Shown: in pieces, positions 1 to 12,337 of the stretch
Position numbering within the stretch: the first letter of the stretch is position 1
Layout: every line of letters starts with the position of its first letter
Source of the DNA: Amborella trichopoda
Taxonomy: Eukaryota; Streptophyta; Magnoliopsida; Amborellales; Amborellaceae
Direction: 5' to 3'
Length of the DNA: 64,000 nucleotides
Assembly: GCF_000471905.2 (NCBI RefSeq)
Contig: NW_006499973.1
Location: 1,508,325 to 1,572,324, forward strand
The notes under the pieces: model-generated
Seen by the model: only the letters and a program-made list of their open reading frames with translations
Database searches by the model: none
What the model was told of the DNA's origin: nothing
Made by a program: the position numbers and the translations under genes

Positions 1-13
1 TAAGAGAGTAGAA

Positions 14-16
<3 letters not shown>

Positions 17-82
<66 letters not shown>
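17..82. repeat. Compound microsatellite (CT)n-(CA)n
   Basis: Uninterrupted CT dinucleotides run from 17 to 58 and pass directly into CA dinucleotides from 59 to 82. It lies at the window edge, downstream of the last resolved exon of the minus-strand gene, so it is either inside that gene's last visible intron or beyond the gene. Confidence 0.97.
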
Positions 83-1090
83 TTCGGAATTAGAACATAC
101 CTCGAATTACAAGATTAGGGAGGCTCTCTATATCATAAGAAGAGATATCTTCCTTTTCTAAAAAATAAAAATCTTTATGTGACAGAAGAGAGATCAGCAA
201 CCGAAAATTGCCAAAAGGCTTTCCCTTCTACCTTAGCATTGATAGAGAGAGAAGAATCTATGGAGAAGAGGCAATTTAAGAGAGAGAGAGAGAGAGAGAG
301 TATTTACACTGCTTTGCCTGAAAACTCAGTCATGAAGGGCATTTCCTCCTCAAACACGGACTAGGTATCTAGGAGCTTTTGTAAGAAACTCTATAATCAT
401 AGAGAGAAGACACAGAAGGCAAGATGATGGGAACCAAGAAAACAAAAGGAAATCACAGCAAGAAATCAACCCCATACTCTGTCTAACCCATTAGGGGGCC
501 CAGTTTTCTTTTGCAACATCAAAGTCTTCTTCTCCTAAAATGGTTTCATTGTGAAGTGAAGGGAAGAAAAAATGGAAAAGAGAGAATCAAGTAGCCAAAT
601 AGAAGTAAACAAAGAGAGGAAGAAATCCCAATTCATTGGGCCTTTCGATAAATAAGAAAAAATGGAAAAGAGAAAATGAAGAAGCCAAAGAGAAGTAAAC
701 AAAGAGAGGAAGAAATCTTCTCGTTCATGGCTACTAGAAACAAGAGAGACATGAAAAATGAGAGGGAGAGAGTGAGGAAAATATGGTATTGAAACAAAAA
801 AGATTAGGGATAGAAGAGGTTTTCATTTTTTGGGGCATTGTGCCTTACTGGTTTACAGGATCAACAGGTAACATCATTATTGGCTTGACAACCCATTGAG
901 ATGCAATGGCTAAGGATTGGGGTCTCAAACGGTTGGCGTGTGGGACATGCGCATACAAGTAAGCAAGCACACATGATATTTTGTAGAAGATGGCATACTT
1001 TTGATTCCATGTTTAAAGAGCTTCCAGAAGAATTAAAAAAGAATTCACATATCACATCAAGCAATTATTGGAAAGAATAAGGTATCTTGC
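83..1090 (-). other. Presumed partial intron 8 of the thioredoxin-fold gene; AG-rich
   Basis: No exon of the adjacent gene could be found here. The expected second thioredoxin-fold half (a W-A-Y-E-G-S-P-F-C-type segment) does not appear on the minus strand. The DNA is purine-rich with short GA runs near 281-300. A direct duplication of about 67 bp occurs at 566-632 and 655-720 (both start near GAAAAAATGGAAAAGAG). The most economical reading is a long intron that continues past the window edge. Loss of the gene's 3' half is the alternative. Confidence 0.45.
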
Positions 1091-4000
1091 CTTCCCTAGG
1101 CGAGCAATCATTGCAAGCCCTGCTGTCAAAGTCTGCAATGTTCAAGTTCACAGCAATGTCAAGTTGGCATTAAACAAATATCTTTGGCGAATGAAAATAA
1201 AAATTAATATAGATATGGAATCTAACACTACTAAATAAGGTCCAAATGATTCAAACTTACTGTTAAAAGACCTAGTGACAACATCACAGGAACGGTCCCG
1301 TCACCTATAATTCATATCAGGAAACTAAGTCAGCAATTCTTCAGTGAAAGTTCTACAACAAACAAAAGACACATTAATAATAATAACCAAAATGTATTCC
1401 AAGGGATCTTAACATCGAAACCTAAAGAGGCCCCAACAAGACCTTAATTGGGACACTTTTCAAAAACACACTTTAGCATCTCTCTTAAAAGGATTTCTCT
1501 TCATTAGGTGAACAAATCCCTCACTCTATATCAGCCTAATTTATATCCATCTTTAGCAAAAGCAGTGATTTCCTAGAACTTGGCATGAATGCCAATAAAA
1601 GAAAACTATGTCAATGTTGAAAATCGCTGAGAAGGATTGCTGGAATACAAGAAAAAAATCTTAAACTTCTAACTTATACCGTAATCTTTCAAAGACACAT
1701 AAATACGACAAATAAATAAGATTAACTAATGGAAGAAAATCAACTGTAGAAGCTGAAACAGCAGATTAAGTAATATACCATATTTATCCACCAAATACTT
1801 GATTATGGCATCAGACTCATACATTGCAACACCGGTGTTAGGGTCCACCTGAAATAAAGGAAAAATCCAAATTCATCTATGAATTACAACAACTCGTCAT
1901 CGGATATAAATCAAAAAATAAACTAAAAAACCTTGTTCATAAGATAATGAACCAATGAGGACAATAAAATGGATAACTTTAACATCCCATCTGTTGAAAC
2001 TCCATGCCGACACATCTCTAGGTGCTAAGAAGAAGTCATGCAAAAGCATTGCAGGATTCTTTTACTCCAGGGAGTGATAATTATATTAATAGTGTTGTCC
2101 TTCCTAATACAATGATCTTTAACTATGTTAATATGCTTTACTTCCGTCCAAATCTATCATATATTCATAATCTTTTTCAAGCACTCAAATATCCAACCAA
2201 AAGTCTTATTTCTTCACCCACAAAATGAAACTGGTGCGTTGAGTAACAAAACTGAAGTTTAAGTGATAGGCATGAAAATTAGGAAAATATATGCATTCAG
2301 CAAAAGAAATACCATGATTTACAGGCATGCTTTTCATAATATATTGCCTAAATATTTGGTAACTCACTTCCTAAGAATTTCCTCTTAAGTGAAGTAGTCT
2401 AACCATGTATGGAAATTGTTGTCTTCCACCGATTTGAAGAACCTTCGGACGAAAGTTTGGACCATTCCTTGGGCAAGGATAATATAATACATCAAGATCC
2501 AAAAAGCTTACAACTTCCCTAACCTGTTACAATGGTAAAAATGTCAGCACAAAACAGCAAACAACACATTACAAATACGTAGGGTCAAATATAGAAAAAG
2601 ATCATGGGATGTTACTTCAAGAAGATTATTTATAATCTGACTCATTGTCATGACATATAATACCAGTCAAGCAAGTTTCAGAAACCTATTTCAAACCATT
2701 TAAAACCAGACAGACATGAAGATACTAGAGTACATCAAATTTCTTAGTTCAGCAACCACATGGCGCATTCATTTGTTACAAATGTATGCAACCTCAGAAT
2801 TTAAAACATAGATAGTGAACTGAATACTAATATGCTTTCATTCAAAAGAAATCAAATCATTGTCACTACTGGAAGTAGAGAGAAAAGGAAAAGATTTCCA
2901 TGGCTCCATAAGAGATCCCATGAGGTATGATTTTACCTTTCGACAGAATGGACAGCTGGAGTATCCCCATGCAATTCCAAATTTGAAGCAAGAGACAAAG
3001 GAATATTAGATTACTTCTCTTTCCCAGAAATTGATGAGCAAAATTAAAGTCAATATGGGACTTTCATCAAATTTTTAAAAGAAGAGAGAAATAATCATTT
3101 TATTCAAGTTCAGGGAGAAAACCGAAAGCAGGTTAATACAACGAAGAGTGATAGGATACCCCTCAAATTCATAAATCTCAATTGGCTTTGTGGGACGAGG
3201 TCCTACTCTTGAAGTCTCTTTCAACTTGAAACCTGATCAACTATCAGAATTAGAGCACATAACAATAACTTGGAAAACAAAAAACTAGTAATTTCAATTA
3301 TTAAAAAGATAAAGTTTACACGGTGAAGCCTAGCCATAAACTTGGGTGGTTTAGCTTTAGCCACTGAACAACATTGTATGGAGATTTTTCTATTTGAAAA
3401 TTTTCATGTCATTTTGTTTCACTTCATACACAATTTCTAGCAACAAAAGAAAAACCTTTTTAGCTCTCGAAACCTTAGATATATCACCCCTCAAATGGAA
3501 CGTTTAGTGTCTGTTTGCGAGAGAATAGATTTGGAGCATTTTTTGAACCCCAGATCAGTTTTTCGATGGGATTAACCTTGATTGTGACCAAAGATGATTT
3601 AGAAATTTTAAAATAAAAATATCCCCCCTAACTATGTTTTTGGGGGTGTAGACCACAAATTATATGCCCAGCAAGTCTACCTAATATACACCCTTATGAT
3701 AAAGCAATAAGTTTCAATTCTGATAAAGCCGTTTTTGTACCAGTTATACATAGCGATGGCTTCTAAAAAATAGGCCAATCAACTAAAATCATGGAGTTTG
3801 CTCCTTGAAGCAGTAAAAGTTCCACTGTTCTCTTAAAAACACGTAGCAATTATCTATACGAGAATAGGGATGTCCCATATTACCAGCAAAATTAAGAAAC
3901 ACATATTCACTTGGTGGTATTTCTTTTTCAGGTACCAAAGAAGCTCTATACCTACAAAGACAAAAGAGGAGCATAAGGTATGCATATCACCCATGATTCA

Positions 4001-4560
4001 ACAATGCAACGGCAATTCCTCAATAGCTACTCGAGAGGACAGCAAAACTAAATTCGTACATATAATACAACTAAAACTTAAAGAAACTGCAAAACAAAAC
4101 AGAAAAAGAACTAACCACTATAATTTAATAAATAAATAAATAAATAAGAAAGTACAACAATTCAACCACGAATGACAAGTATTGTTCTTCGGATTTGAAT
4201 AAATTGATACAAAGTGCAAGGGAGAGACACAAATTATTATGGATGAAGAGATAATTAGGAGAAAGTACTATACCCTTGAACAAAAATTCCAGTACCAAGA
4301 CGAAGCGGTAATGCAAGAGAAGCTCCCAAAATGTCGAGGAACTTATCAGGGCGAACTGCGAATCTTTTAGGCTCAGGAGGCTTGAAATTGGGAGGTGAGA
4401 GAGTTGAAGTGGAACTTGAACCTGATTCTTCTTCTTCTTTGATACCAGTAGATGAATTGGAATGTAACTCTGCAGCTACTCCGTATTTGCGGCCACTAAT
4501 GGCTTTTGGCCGGAAATTTGGCCGGAAAACCCCTGGTTGGAAACTGAGGATTGAGGCCAT
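1091..4560 (-). CDS. Plastid thioredoxin-fold / GST-N-domain protein (prostaglandin E synthase 2-like), 5' eight exons
   Basis: Family: plant two-domain thioredoxin-fold proteins resembling Arabidopsis At5g03880 and prostaglandin E synthase 2; probable chloroplast redox or glutathione-linked role, substrate unknown. Exons on the minus strand: 4560-4274, 3951-3884, 3232-3160, 2955-2937, 2523-2404, 1848-1779, 1304-1261, 1132-1091. They sum to 723 nt (241 codons), with phases matching at every junction and no internal stop. Residues 1 to about 60 are rich in Ser, Arg and Lys like a transit peptide. FAVRPDKFLDILGASL and GTGIFVQG follow, then ETSRVGPRPTKPIEIYEFEG, the redox motif CPFCRK, VLYYPCPRNGPNFRPKV, GGRQQFPYM, VDPNTGVAMYESDAIIKYL and TAGLAMIARLGK. 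Seven introns are GT-AG. The last exon ends at AAG followed by GCAAGA, a plausible GC donor. The ATG at 4560 opens the conserved N-terminus. The second thioredoxin-fold half is not in the window. Exon calls come from splice consensus and remembered family sequence. Confidence 0.9.
2937..2955 (-). other. 19-nt microexon encoding the CPFC redox site
   Basis: The exon lies between a CAG acceptor (2958-2956) and a GTAAAA donor starting at 2936. It joins a GG left by the preceding exon to give G-C-P-F-C-R-K in frame with VREVV of the next exon. The pyrimidine tract before its acceptor is weak. The family's sequence on both sides (EFEG before, VRE after) supports inclusion. Confidence 0.8.
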
Positions 4561-4830
4561 GTCACTCCCTCTCGTAAAGCGAGAAATAATACCGGCCGTC
4601 CGCTCTCAGGTCAAATGGTTTTCTCTCTTCCGCCTGATGATGACTCGAGTTTTCTCCCGCAGGACCATACAATCGCTTTCAGTCTATAAAATGGTCTCTC
4701 TCTCCTATTTCCTAAATGAACAAATCTCAGCCGTACAATCTCTTTCTGCCCCTAAAAATATGCAGTCTCAGAACGCTCGTATTTCACTATTATTTCACTG
4801 TACGTGCACTGCACCATGATGAATAAATAA
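4561..4830 (-). other. 5' flank of the thioredoxin-fold gene (probable 5' UTR and core promoter)
   Basis: About 270 bp upstream of the ATG, with CT-rich stretches on the plus strand (GA-rich on the coding strand) as is common in plant 5' UTRs. No convincing TATA box on the minus strand was found at a suitable distance. A long reading frame here is the antisense shadow of exon 1. Confidence 0.35.
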
Positions 4831-4874
4831 GGATGAAGTTTCCATAGGGCCTGGGCTTTATGAAAAGGGTCGGT

Positions 4875-5622
4875 ATGTATAGAGCCGAGGCTCTAAAAAT
4901 CAAAGTAAGGCGCACCTTCCAATAGTATCAAGAATTGTGGTTTCACTACTGGAAATCTTAGTGATAGCTTTATAAGGTTGCAACATTAAACAATCCAACT
5001 AAAGCGCACTTCCAAATTTTATCGTAACTTGTAATTTTGTTGTAAAAATTTTTTAGGATTATCTTAAAATTTATTTTCATATCTAATTAGAAAATTTTAA
5101 ACTTCAAAAATGGTTAAAATCAAGTAGATCTATAAATATATAAAAAACTTGAAAATGGATTGTCTAGATAATATGTTGTAAGATTCACTATTATTATTGT
5201 TCAAAAACTTTTTTTTTTTAATATTCATACATCTCGATGTTGAGATGATCAATTAGAGGGTTTTTCAACATTACAACAGCCTTTTCAATAGATATTTTAG
5301 GTGCATATGTGATTCTACATTTTAAAGTTGCAACCTTATATAAACTTTTCCCTTAATATATATTATCATCTTTAATTATAAAATTTCAAGCTTCAAGAAT
5401 AGTGTAGATCGAGCAGATCTATGAAAACTTGAAAATCTTGAAAATTGACATTCCAAAATGCTGTGCTATTTCCAAAACTTGGAATCCATTTTTTTCTCAT
5501 GCCTATACATCTAGATGTCGTGATGATCAATTTGAAGATATTTGAATTTCAAATCAACCTCTTTTAGTGAAATTTTTGAGGTAAGCTCTAATTTGATTAT
5601 TTAGAACCTCGGCTCTATATAA
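4875..5622. repeat. MITE-like repeat with short terminal inverted repeats
   Basis: The left end at about 4879-4904 (TATAGAGCCGAGGCTCTA) and the right end at about 5592-5618 are inverted copies over roughly 25 bp with few mismatches. Each end is itself a small palindrome (AGAGCC/GGCTCT). The interior is two degenerate tandem copies of a unit of about 280 bp (5069-5340 and 5352-5620). Shared landmarks in order are AATTTCAAGCTTCAA-like, GCAGATCTATGAAAA-like, a TGATCAATT block and a TATATAAACTTTTTCC end. No transposase is present and no target-site duplication was established. Confidence 0.5.
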
Positions 5623-8600
5623 ACTTTTTCCTTAGAAAAAAAAAAGGTCTATCCCTAAATCCTAAGTACTTTAAAATCAATTTTCAACACTAAAAATAAA
5701 ATTCGAAACTAAAAAAAGGGCAAGCCTTCTCTCCTTCCCCAACAATATAAAACTTATAAACTTCTCATTGGCTAAGATTGCCCCAATCACAATGTCACCT
5801 CTCTACACTATTTTATTTTTAAGTTTTTTTTGTATAAAACATTTTGACACCAAATTTTGGGCATCCAATCCTCTATTAAACTCGCAGTTGTAAAAAATAT
5901 AAAAATAATATTCCAAATAAAATAAAATGACCAAAATACCTTTAAAAGATTATAGGGGTATTTTAGTCATTATATTTTGTCAAAAAATATTTTTAATGTT
6001 TTTTGTAGGTGCGCCCCAATGAGTAGATGGCACGTGCCAAATTTCATATTCATAAAATTTGTCTAAAAAAATTAAATATAAAATACTCTGAAGCGTCAGA
6101 TATAAGATCAAACGATAAGTAGCTCACTTGATCAAAATTGGACGGTTGGATGATAGGAGAAGCATAGATCTTCTATGTTGTAGGGGAAGTATACAAACAT
6201 TTCCTTTTAAAAAATAGTACAGATCTTTCTATAAGGCTTAGGCTTTATGAAAACAAAATAAAGCCCGGCCTCCAGCCCTCGTCTCAAAAGCACTTTTGGC
6301 CACAAAAATCCACATGATGGCTTTAAAATCAATTTCAAACACCGAAAATTAAATTTGAAAACTTAAAAAATGATATAGATCTTGCAGATATATGAACATT
6401 TATTTTATGACAAAATAGGCAGTCTAGATAATTTGTTAATATACATTATTTTTGGAGCTCGAAAGTCTAATTTTTTGACCGGCCATAATGTTCAAGCCCA
6501 AGTGACCCATTTAAAGGTTTTCCAATGCTTGAATTATAATTTACGATGAGTTATGAGGTGACGCTTTACTTACTTCGATAGCGTTGCAGCCCTATCAAAG
6601 TATTTTCCTATAAATAAACTTCTAATTCATCCTATTACAATTTTTAAATCAAATTGTTCAAAAGGCCATACACACTACAATTTATATTTTTTATTAATAA
6701 AATTTTATTTTCATTTTCAATAAAAAAGAAACTTATATACCATACAAAATATATCCGAGTGGGTGGGCAAATCCTTCCCCTAAATTTAGCACAATTTCAA
6801 AAGTTATTTAATATTTGAATATTAAATATAATTTAGTTGACATCATAATTATAAGTAGATTTTTAACAATTATTTGTGATTCACATTGTTTTTATATTTA
6901 ACAATTATTATAATCATATTTAAAATTGAATTTTAGCTAGGTGTAAGAAATTTATTAAATTAATTTTGTTTATCGATTACAATCTAAAAATTCAAATTTT
7001 AGTGCCATTAAAAATTTATAGATTCTTATTAACAGGAATATAATTCCACTTTAGGTAAAAAAAATGAGCCCAAACTTATAAATTTATTTAGATTATAAAT
7101 TAATATTAAACTTTTTAAGAGCACTTTGGTAACTAAATTTTGTTTATTTAAATTAACTTTTCTAAAATCAACTCTCAGGTATAATTTGATAAATTATATT
7201 TTAATTTACAATTATTTGTAATCAAATGAAAAACATAGAATCATGAACGTTTTCAACTATTTGTCGAACGCTTTAAATGAACAAATTAGAAGGTACACCC
7301 GAAATTAACAATTAAAATTATTATGTACGTATATGATTCATTAAATGATTTGATCCTTTGATATACTAGAGCTCATAAAATGATATGAATTCTCGTAAGT
7401 CTCTTAATTATTATATGATTTGGAACCCAAATATAGCTGTCATCTTACTAACTTCATATACTTGATTATAGTGATTTTCATTCTCCTATTAAACTTGATT
7501 ATGTTGATTTTCATTCTCCTACCAAAATAGAGTATTCTTTATTTGTAAACTTAAATCTAATTAGATTTAAATGAATTAATATTTTAAAATGAACTTTCTA
7601 TAACAAATTTGATTTTATAATAAAATAAATCTTATTTGGGTAAATTCCATATTATATTCTGTTTCAAATATTTATTTTAAAATATATAAAATTTATATCT
7701 TATCTTCCGTATATAAAATATTACCAAGTTCGTGCAACAGGTGTCATTCAAGAATTGCTTCGCTGCTTTGAGGTTTGGATATTTGGTTTTGATACCGGGC
7801 AAATGACGTGGAAAAATTAGCTTGGCTCTTTTAGTTTTATATCCCTTACAGTATATACTTCTTTGGGTGAGATTTTTTTAAATAGTAAATTTCTTTCATG
7901 ATAACAAATGTCAGTTTTGTTGAAGTTAGTGTCGAAATGTTAGATTAAAAGAAAATTGTAAGGCCTTTTAAAGTGGATACACAACTTACTACATTAGGAG
8001 CACATTAAATGTTGGATCTTTCTCATTTTCGACTTAGCCCAAGAAATTTTCCTTATTTTTATAACACGTGGCACTATATATTTTTCAATCAAGCTTTTTC
8101 ACAGGAGGCTTTTAATTATGGTTTTTTTCCACAGCAAAAAAATTCCTCTTTTTTTAACTTCTACTACCAAAGCCTAAAACCCCTCATCAATGTGTAATGT
8201 AATACTCTAGTGGTGGATTTGCGTGTGTGGCATTTAGAAATATAATTAGGGAGGGAAAAATAAAAAACAATATGAAAATGAAAAAACTTATACTAAGTAA
8301 ATAACAAAATACTCAGAAAATATGTAACCACGGCCATGCCAGAAAGATTTATCCTCCAATTTGGAGTCAACTTTTTGAAATCATTAGAAATTTCTAATCA
8401 AATTTGGTATTTAGAGCTTTTCAAAAGTTAATATATATAACTTTCAAAGCGTAAGAATCTTTCAAAACACAAAGCTATTTAAATAATTAATGAAAGTCAT
8501 CATTTTCTCATGAAGAATTTAAGAGTTCATTGGAGGAAAGTTAAAAATCAATTATAAAGTAGTTTTTGCAGCATACAACTTTTGTGGCAATTTTTAATTT

Positions 8601-9650
8601 AAATTTTATATAATAATGTTGCCTTTACAAAAGGAAATTCAATGATAAATGAAATTCAAAAGCAATAATATTTTGAGATTTAAATTTGAAAAATAAAAAT
8701 AAATATTTCAACACAATATAGCATTGTTACTAATTTAATCTATATATCAAAGAGATAGTGTTAGAAAAGAATGTCAAATGATTACTAAAAATATGGGAAA
8801 TATTTTTAAAAATAGACAATGCACCTTGTAGCGAACTTTAATATTATTAGAATAAGGGAATAAAAGATTTTGTAAATTCCGTCAGGAACCAACCGGATAG
8901 CATCCAAAGTTAACTATAAAATGTCAAATACAATAACATTAAAAACAAAAATAAAAGCAACTCAATTTTGAAATGGCAAAAATTTCAGACATAAAAAAAA
9001 TAAATTGCCATAGAAATGTGTGGAGATTAAAATTACAAAAAGCAAAGTAGTGATCTAATCTTTTAATCCACTTGTGGGTTGAATCTTTGTACAACGAATA
9101 CTTACACGCCTTTCTCATTGGGAATAAAAGAGGGCTCAGAAAGTATATAAAACCATGTTGTCAGATTCGCCTCCAAGTCTTTTTCAGTTTGATGAGAAAA
9201 ATGAAGTAATTCAATGATTTAGCCGATTTATGGGGGAAGACTTTGGATTTTTTTAAAATTTAATACAAGTAAATTAGATATTTATATATATAAATGTATA
9301 AAAATAATGAATAAAAATTTCAAAAAAATAAAATTATATAAAAAAATTCTTATGTAGATATTTTTTTGTTTAAGTCGAAGCTTTGTCGAATCTGACTGAA
9401 GGAACAACACCATGCTTCTCTTCGCTTGGGTTTTGATCTAAAATATGAAGGTTTCAACCTCTTCGGCCAAAATGTAGCGGGTTTGACAACATTGATATAG
9501 AATATTATAATGTTTATATAAAGTATGTATCTTATAGCCAAGTTTAATATCTATATTATATTACTAGACAAGAGTTAAATGGTGGACACGTGTCGCAAAA
9601 ATAAGAAGGATTCGCAATTGTATAGAGGTTGTAAGATGTATTCATATCTC
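5623..9650. other. AT-rich intergenic DNA without a supported gene
   Basis: Apart from the degenerate repeat copy at 6310-6625, this 4-kb stretch is strongly AT-rich with stops in all frames. Open stretches such as 8009-8197 have no family resemblance or splice context. A 33-bp unit (ACTTGATTATAGTGATTTTC...) is duplicated in tandem at 7460-7525. I see no RNA gene. Confidence 0.7.
6310..6625. repeat. Third degenerate copy of the ~280-bp unit
   Basis: Shares the same ordered landmarks as the units in 5069-5620: a TTTGAAAACTTAAAAAATG block, TAGATCTTGCAGATATATG, a GTCTAGATAAT block and a closing TTTTCCTATAAATAAACTT. It is more diverged than the first two copies and has no clear inverted-repeat ends. 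Confidence 0.5.
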
Positions 9651-9654
9651 TAAG

Positions 9655-10800
9655 GGAAGAGAGAAAAAGCAAGAGCTCAATTTTCTAAATTAAAAAAGAG
9701 TGAGAGGGAAGAGAGAGAGAGAGTACGGTACTTTAAGGGAAGTAAGGGAAGAGAGAAAGAGTACGTATACTTTAGGGGAAGTAAGGGAAGAGAGAGAGAG
9801 AGTACCCATAATTTTTAGGGGAAAAAGAGAGAGAGAAATCTCCTAACTTATCATATTATATCATTATCTGAACATAACATATCTTAAAGGAAGTAAGGGG
9901 AGAGAGAGAGAGTACGCATAATTTTTAGGGGAAAAAAGAGAGAGAGAAATCTCCTAACTTATCATATTATATCATTATCTGAACATAACATATCTTCTAA
10001 AACTGAGAAGAGTACGCGAGGAAGAGAGAGTATGTATGAGAGAGAGAAAAAGAGCATATCAAACCGAAAGGGAATAATCTCCTAACTTACTATATTATAT
10101 CTTTATCTAAACATGCCATATCTTTTAAAATAGGGAAGGGTGAGAGAGGGAAGAGAGAGCGTATGTAAGAAAGAGAAAAAGAGCATATTAGAGAGATAGA
10201 GAGGTGTGTACATATTTTAAAGAAAAAAAGAGCGAGCAATCTATATCTCACCTATATCTTAAAATCTATATTTACTATTATCTCACCTAAAATATCTCTC
10301 TCATGCTCAATCTTCTAAAATAAAAAAGAGAGAGAGCGAACAGAGAGAGAGTACCTACACTTTAGGGAAAGAAAGGGAAGTTATGCTCAATCTTCTAAAA
10401 TAGGAAAGAGAGAGAGGGAAGAGAGAGAGAGATTACCTGTACATTAGGGAAAGAAAGGGTAGAGTGAATGCGCATAAACTTTAGGGAGAAAAGATAGAGT
10501 AATATCTTAACTTACCATATTATATTATTATCTAAACATAGCATATTGTAAAATAGAAAAAAGTAAGAGAGAGAACAGAAAGAGTGGGTATATTTGCGAA
10601 AGAAAGGGAAGAGAGAGAAGATAGCATATCTTTTAAAATAAAGGAAGAGTAGGCACCCAGACTTCTATTTAGATAAGTCTCATGCTTTATGAGTTGGGAA
10701 CGATAAGAGAGATACACGAATCCTTAAATTTAATTATATCTAGGCTTCCTATTTCGATAAGTCTACTACATTAAGATGAGTCGGAAATGATAAGAGAGAC
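9655..10800. repeat. GA-rich tandem array with a longer embedded unit
   Basis: Runs of GA alternate with a recurring block reading roughly GGGAAAAAGAGAGAGAGAAA, then TCTCCTAACTTATCATATTA and TATCATTATCTGAACATAAC. The block occurs near 9818-9890 and 9928-10000, and more diverged near 10060-10130 and 10490-10550. A second motif, AAGTCT...ATGAGT.GGGAA.GATAAGAGAGA, is repeated at 10674-10712 and 10758-10800. Confidence 0.8.
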
Positions 10801-10979
10801 ACAGATCTCTATACTCATTCCAAAAAAAATTGGTATTTTAAAAGAAAATTAGGAATGCATTTGAAAAGGAAGCTTGCTCGTATTGGGAGAAATAAGATTC
10901 CCATAATCTCTATCTATATTATATATTTTAGGGGATAGCATATCTTCACTTATACCTTAAGGGGCTGCTGGGATACCTG

Positions 10980-11165
10980 GGCCATTTGGATACCTGGAAA
11001 TATATTGTTCGTGAAATATATTACTGGCGTAATACATTATTGCGTAACACATTACTTGCAAATGGATTGTCACTGTTTCGACAGTATTTAGATGCAACTT
11101 GGGAAATACACTGTTACTGTTTGGCTATGTCCAGAAGAAATATAGGAAATACATTATCAACATTT
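10980..11165 (+). repeat. Foldback inverted repeat A, left arm
   Basis: This arm matches the reverse complement of 14222-14385 along nearly its whole length. Shared blocks include TTTGGATACCTG, AATATATTGT, TGGCGTAATACATTA, AGTATTTAGATGCAAC, TGGGAAATACA and AGAAGAAATATAGGAAAT. It starts with a GGCC(A/G)TTTGG-type end, common in hAT-like MITEs. No transposase was found between the arms. Confidence 0.8.
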
Positions 11166-11216
11166 TTTTTTTTTCTCTGTTTGGCATTATACCCAAAACA
11201 TAGTTGAGCGTACAAT

Positions 11217-11300
11217 CCCTATTAGTACTTAGCTTAAACTTTATCCCTATTAGTATGTATCTTAAACTTTATCCCTATTAGTATGTATCTTAAACTTTAT
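11217..11300. repeat. Short tandem repeat, unit ~33 bp, ~2.5 copies
   Basis: The unit ATCCCTATTAGTATGTATCT followed by TAAACTTT is repeated head to tail with one or two substitutions. Confidence 0.9.
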
Positions 11301-11589
11301 AATTACGTCAGGCATAAGAATTAGCCACACCTTTTGTATGCCTTTGCGTCTTGACTTAGAATCAAGTGTTTTCAAGATGTTAACACTTTGGAATAAAGTA
11401 CTTTTATTATGATAAGCCATCATTTTTTTTATGTTTTCTTTTCTTGTGCTATAGCCTTCCGATCATCTCTCTAGAAAACTTCAATGGGAAAATTCAAAAG
11501 AAAAAAAAAAAGTTTGGAGAAATTTGGCTAGTAAGCTTTATGACTAAATGAAATGCATTGGAGGACTAAATGAGATGCATTGGAGGAGA

Positions 11590-12039
11590 AATTTTATTGG
11601 GGCATTAGAGGAGATTTGAAGAGATAAATTAATTTAAAAAAAATATGAAGAAAATAATAATAATTTAAGTACACTCATTTGACAAAAAGAAATTATATTA
11701 GCGAATTGGAGGAGCTTCGAAGAGATAAATTAATTTAAAAAAGTTCTGAAAAAAAAAAAAAACAATTTACGCATACTCATTTGACGATTCTCGCTGGGGG
11801 AATTCAAGTATTTCGAATTTATCAACAAACAATAGCATAAAGCCAAAAAAATAAAAATTAGCGGCTCGTTGAAGAAGATAGGGTGCTAAGTGATTTTTTA
11901 GCTTTAAATATATGCGTAATTCGGTTTGAAAAGGAAGCCATTGGTTAAAGAAGATCAATAGCATAAATCCAAAAAATAAAAATTAGTGGCATAAAAATTA
12001 GCTGCTCGTTGAAGAAGATAGAGTGCTATGTGATTTTTG
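11590..12039. repeat. Two imperfect local duplications
   Basis: The block TTGAAGAGATAAATTAATTTAAAAAA occurs near 11615 and again near 11714. A second block (CAATAGCATAAA.CCAAAAAA, then AATTAG.GGCTCGTTGAAG, then a GATAG.GTGCTA.GTGATTTTT end) occurs near 11830-11898 and 11956-12039. The second copy runs into the assembly gap. Confidence 0.75.
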
Positions 12040-12337
12040 NNNNNNNNNNNNNNNNNNNNNNNNNNNNNNNNNNNNNNNNNNNNNNNNNNNNNNNNNNNNN
12101 NNNNNNNNNNNNNNNNNNNNNNNNNNNNNNNNNNNNNNNNNNNNNNNNNNNNNNNNNNNNNNNNNNNNNNNNNNNNNNNNNNNNNNNNNNNNNNNNNNNN
12201 NNNNNNNNNNNNNNNNNNNNNNNNNNNNNNNNNNNNNNNNNNNNNNNNNNNNNNNNNNNNNNNNNNNNNNNNNNNNNNNNNNNNNNNNNNNNNNNNNNNN
12301 NNNNNNNNNNNNNNNNNNNNNNNNNNNNNNNNNNNNN
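12040..12337. other. Assembly gap (298 N)
   Basis: All bases are N. The left flank is a locally duplicated sequence, so a collapsed repeat is likely. Nothing can be called inside. Confidence 1.

Noticed and set aside
4685..4691. TATAAAA on the plus strand near the gene's 5' end
   Set aside because: It faces away from the only supported gene, and no gene to the right uses it.
4331..4819. 162-codon plus-strand frame
   Set aside because: Antisense shadow of exon 1 of the thioredoxin-fold gene and its 5' flank.
8009..8197. 62-codon frame rich in Phe, Tyr and Asn
   Set aside because: Random opening in AT-rich DNA; no homology, start context or partner exons.
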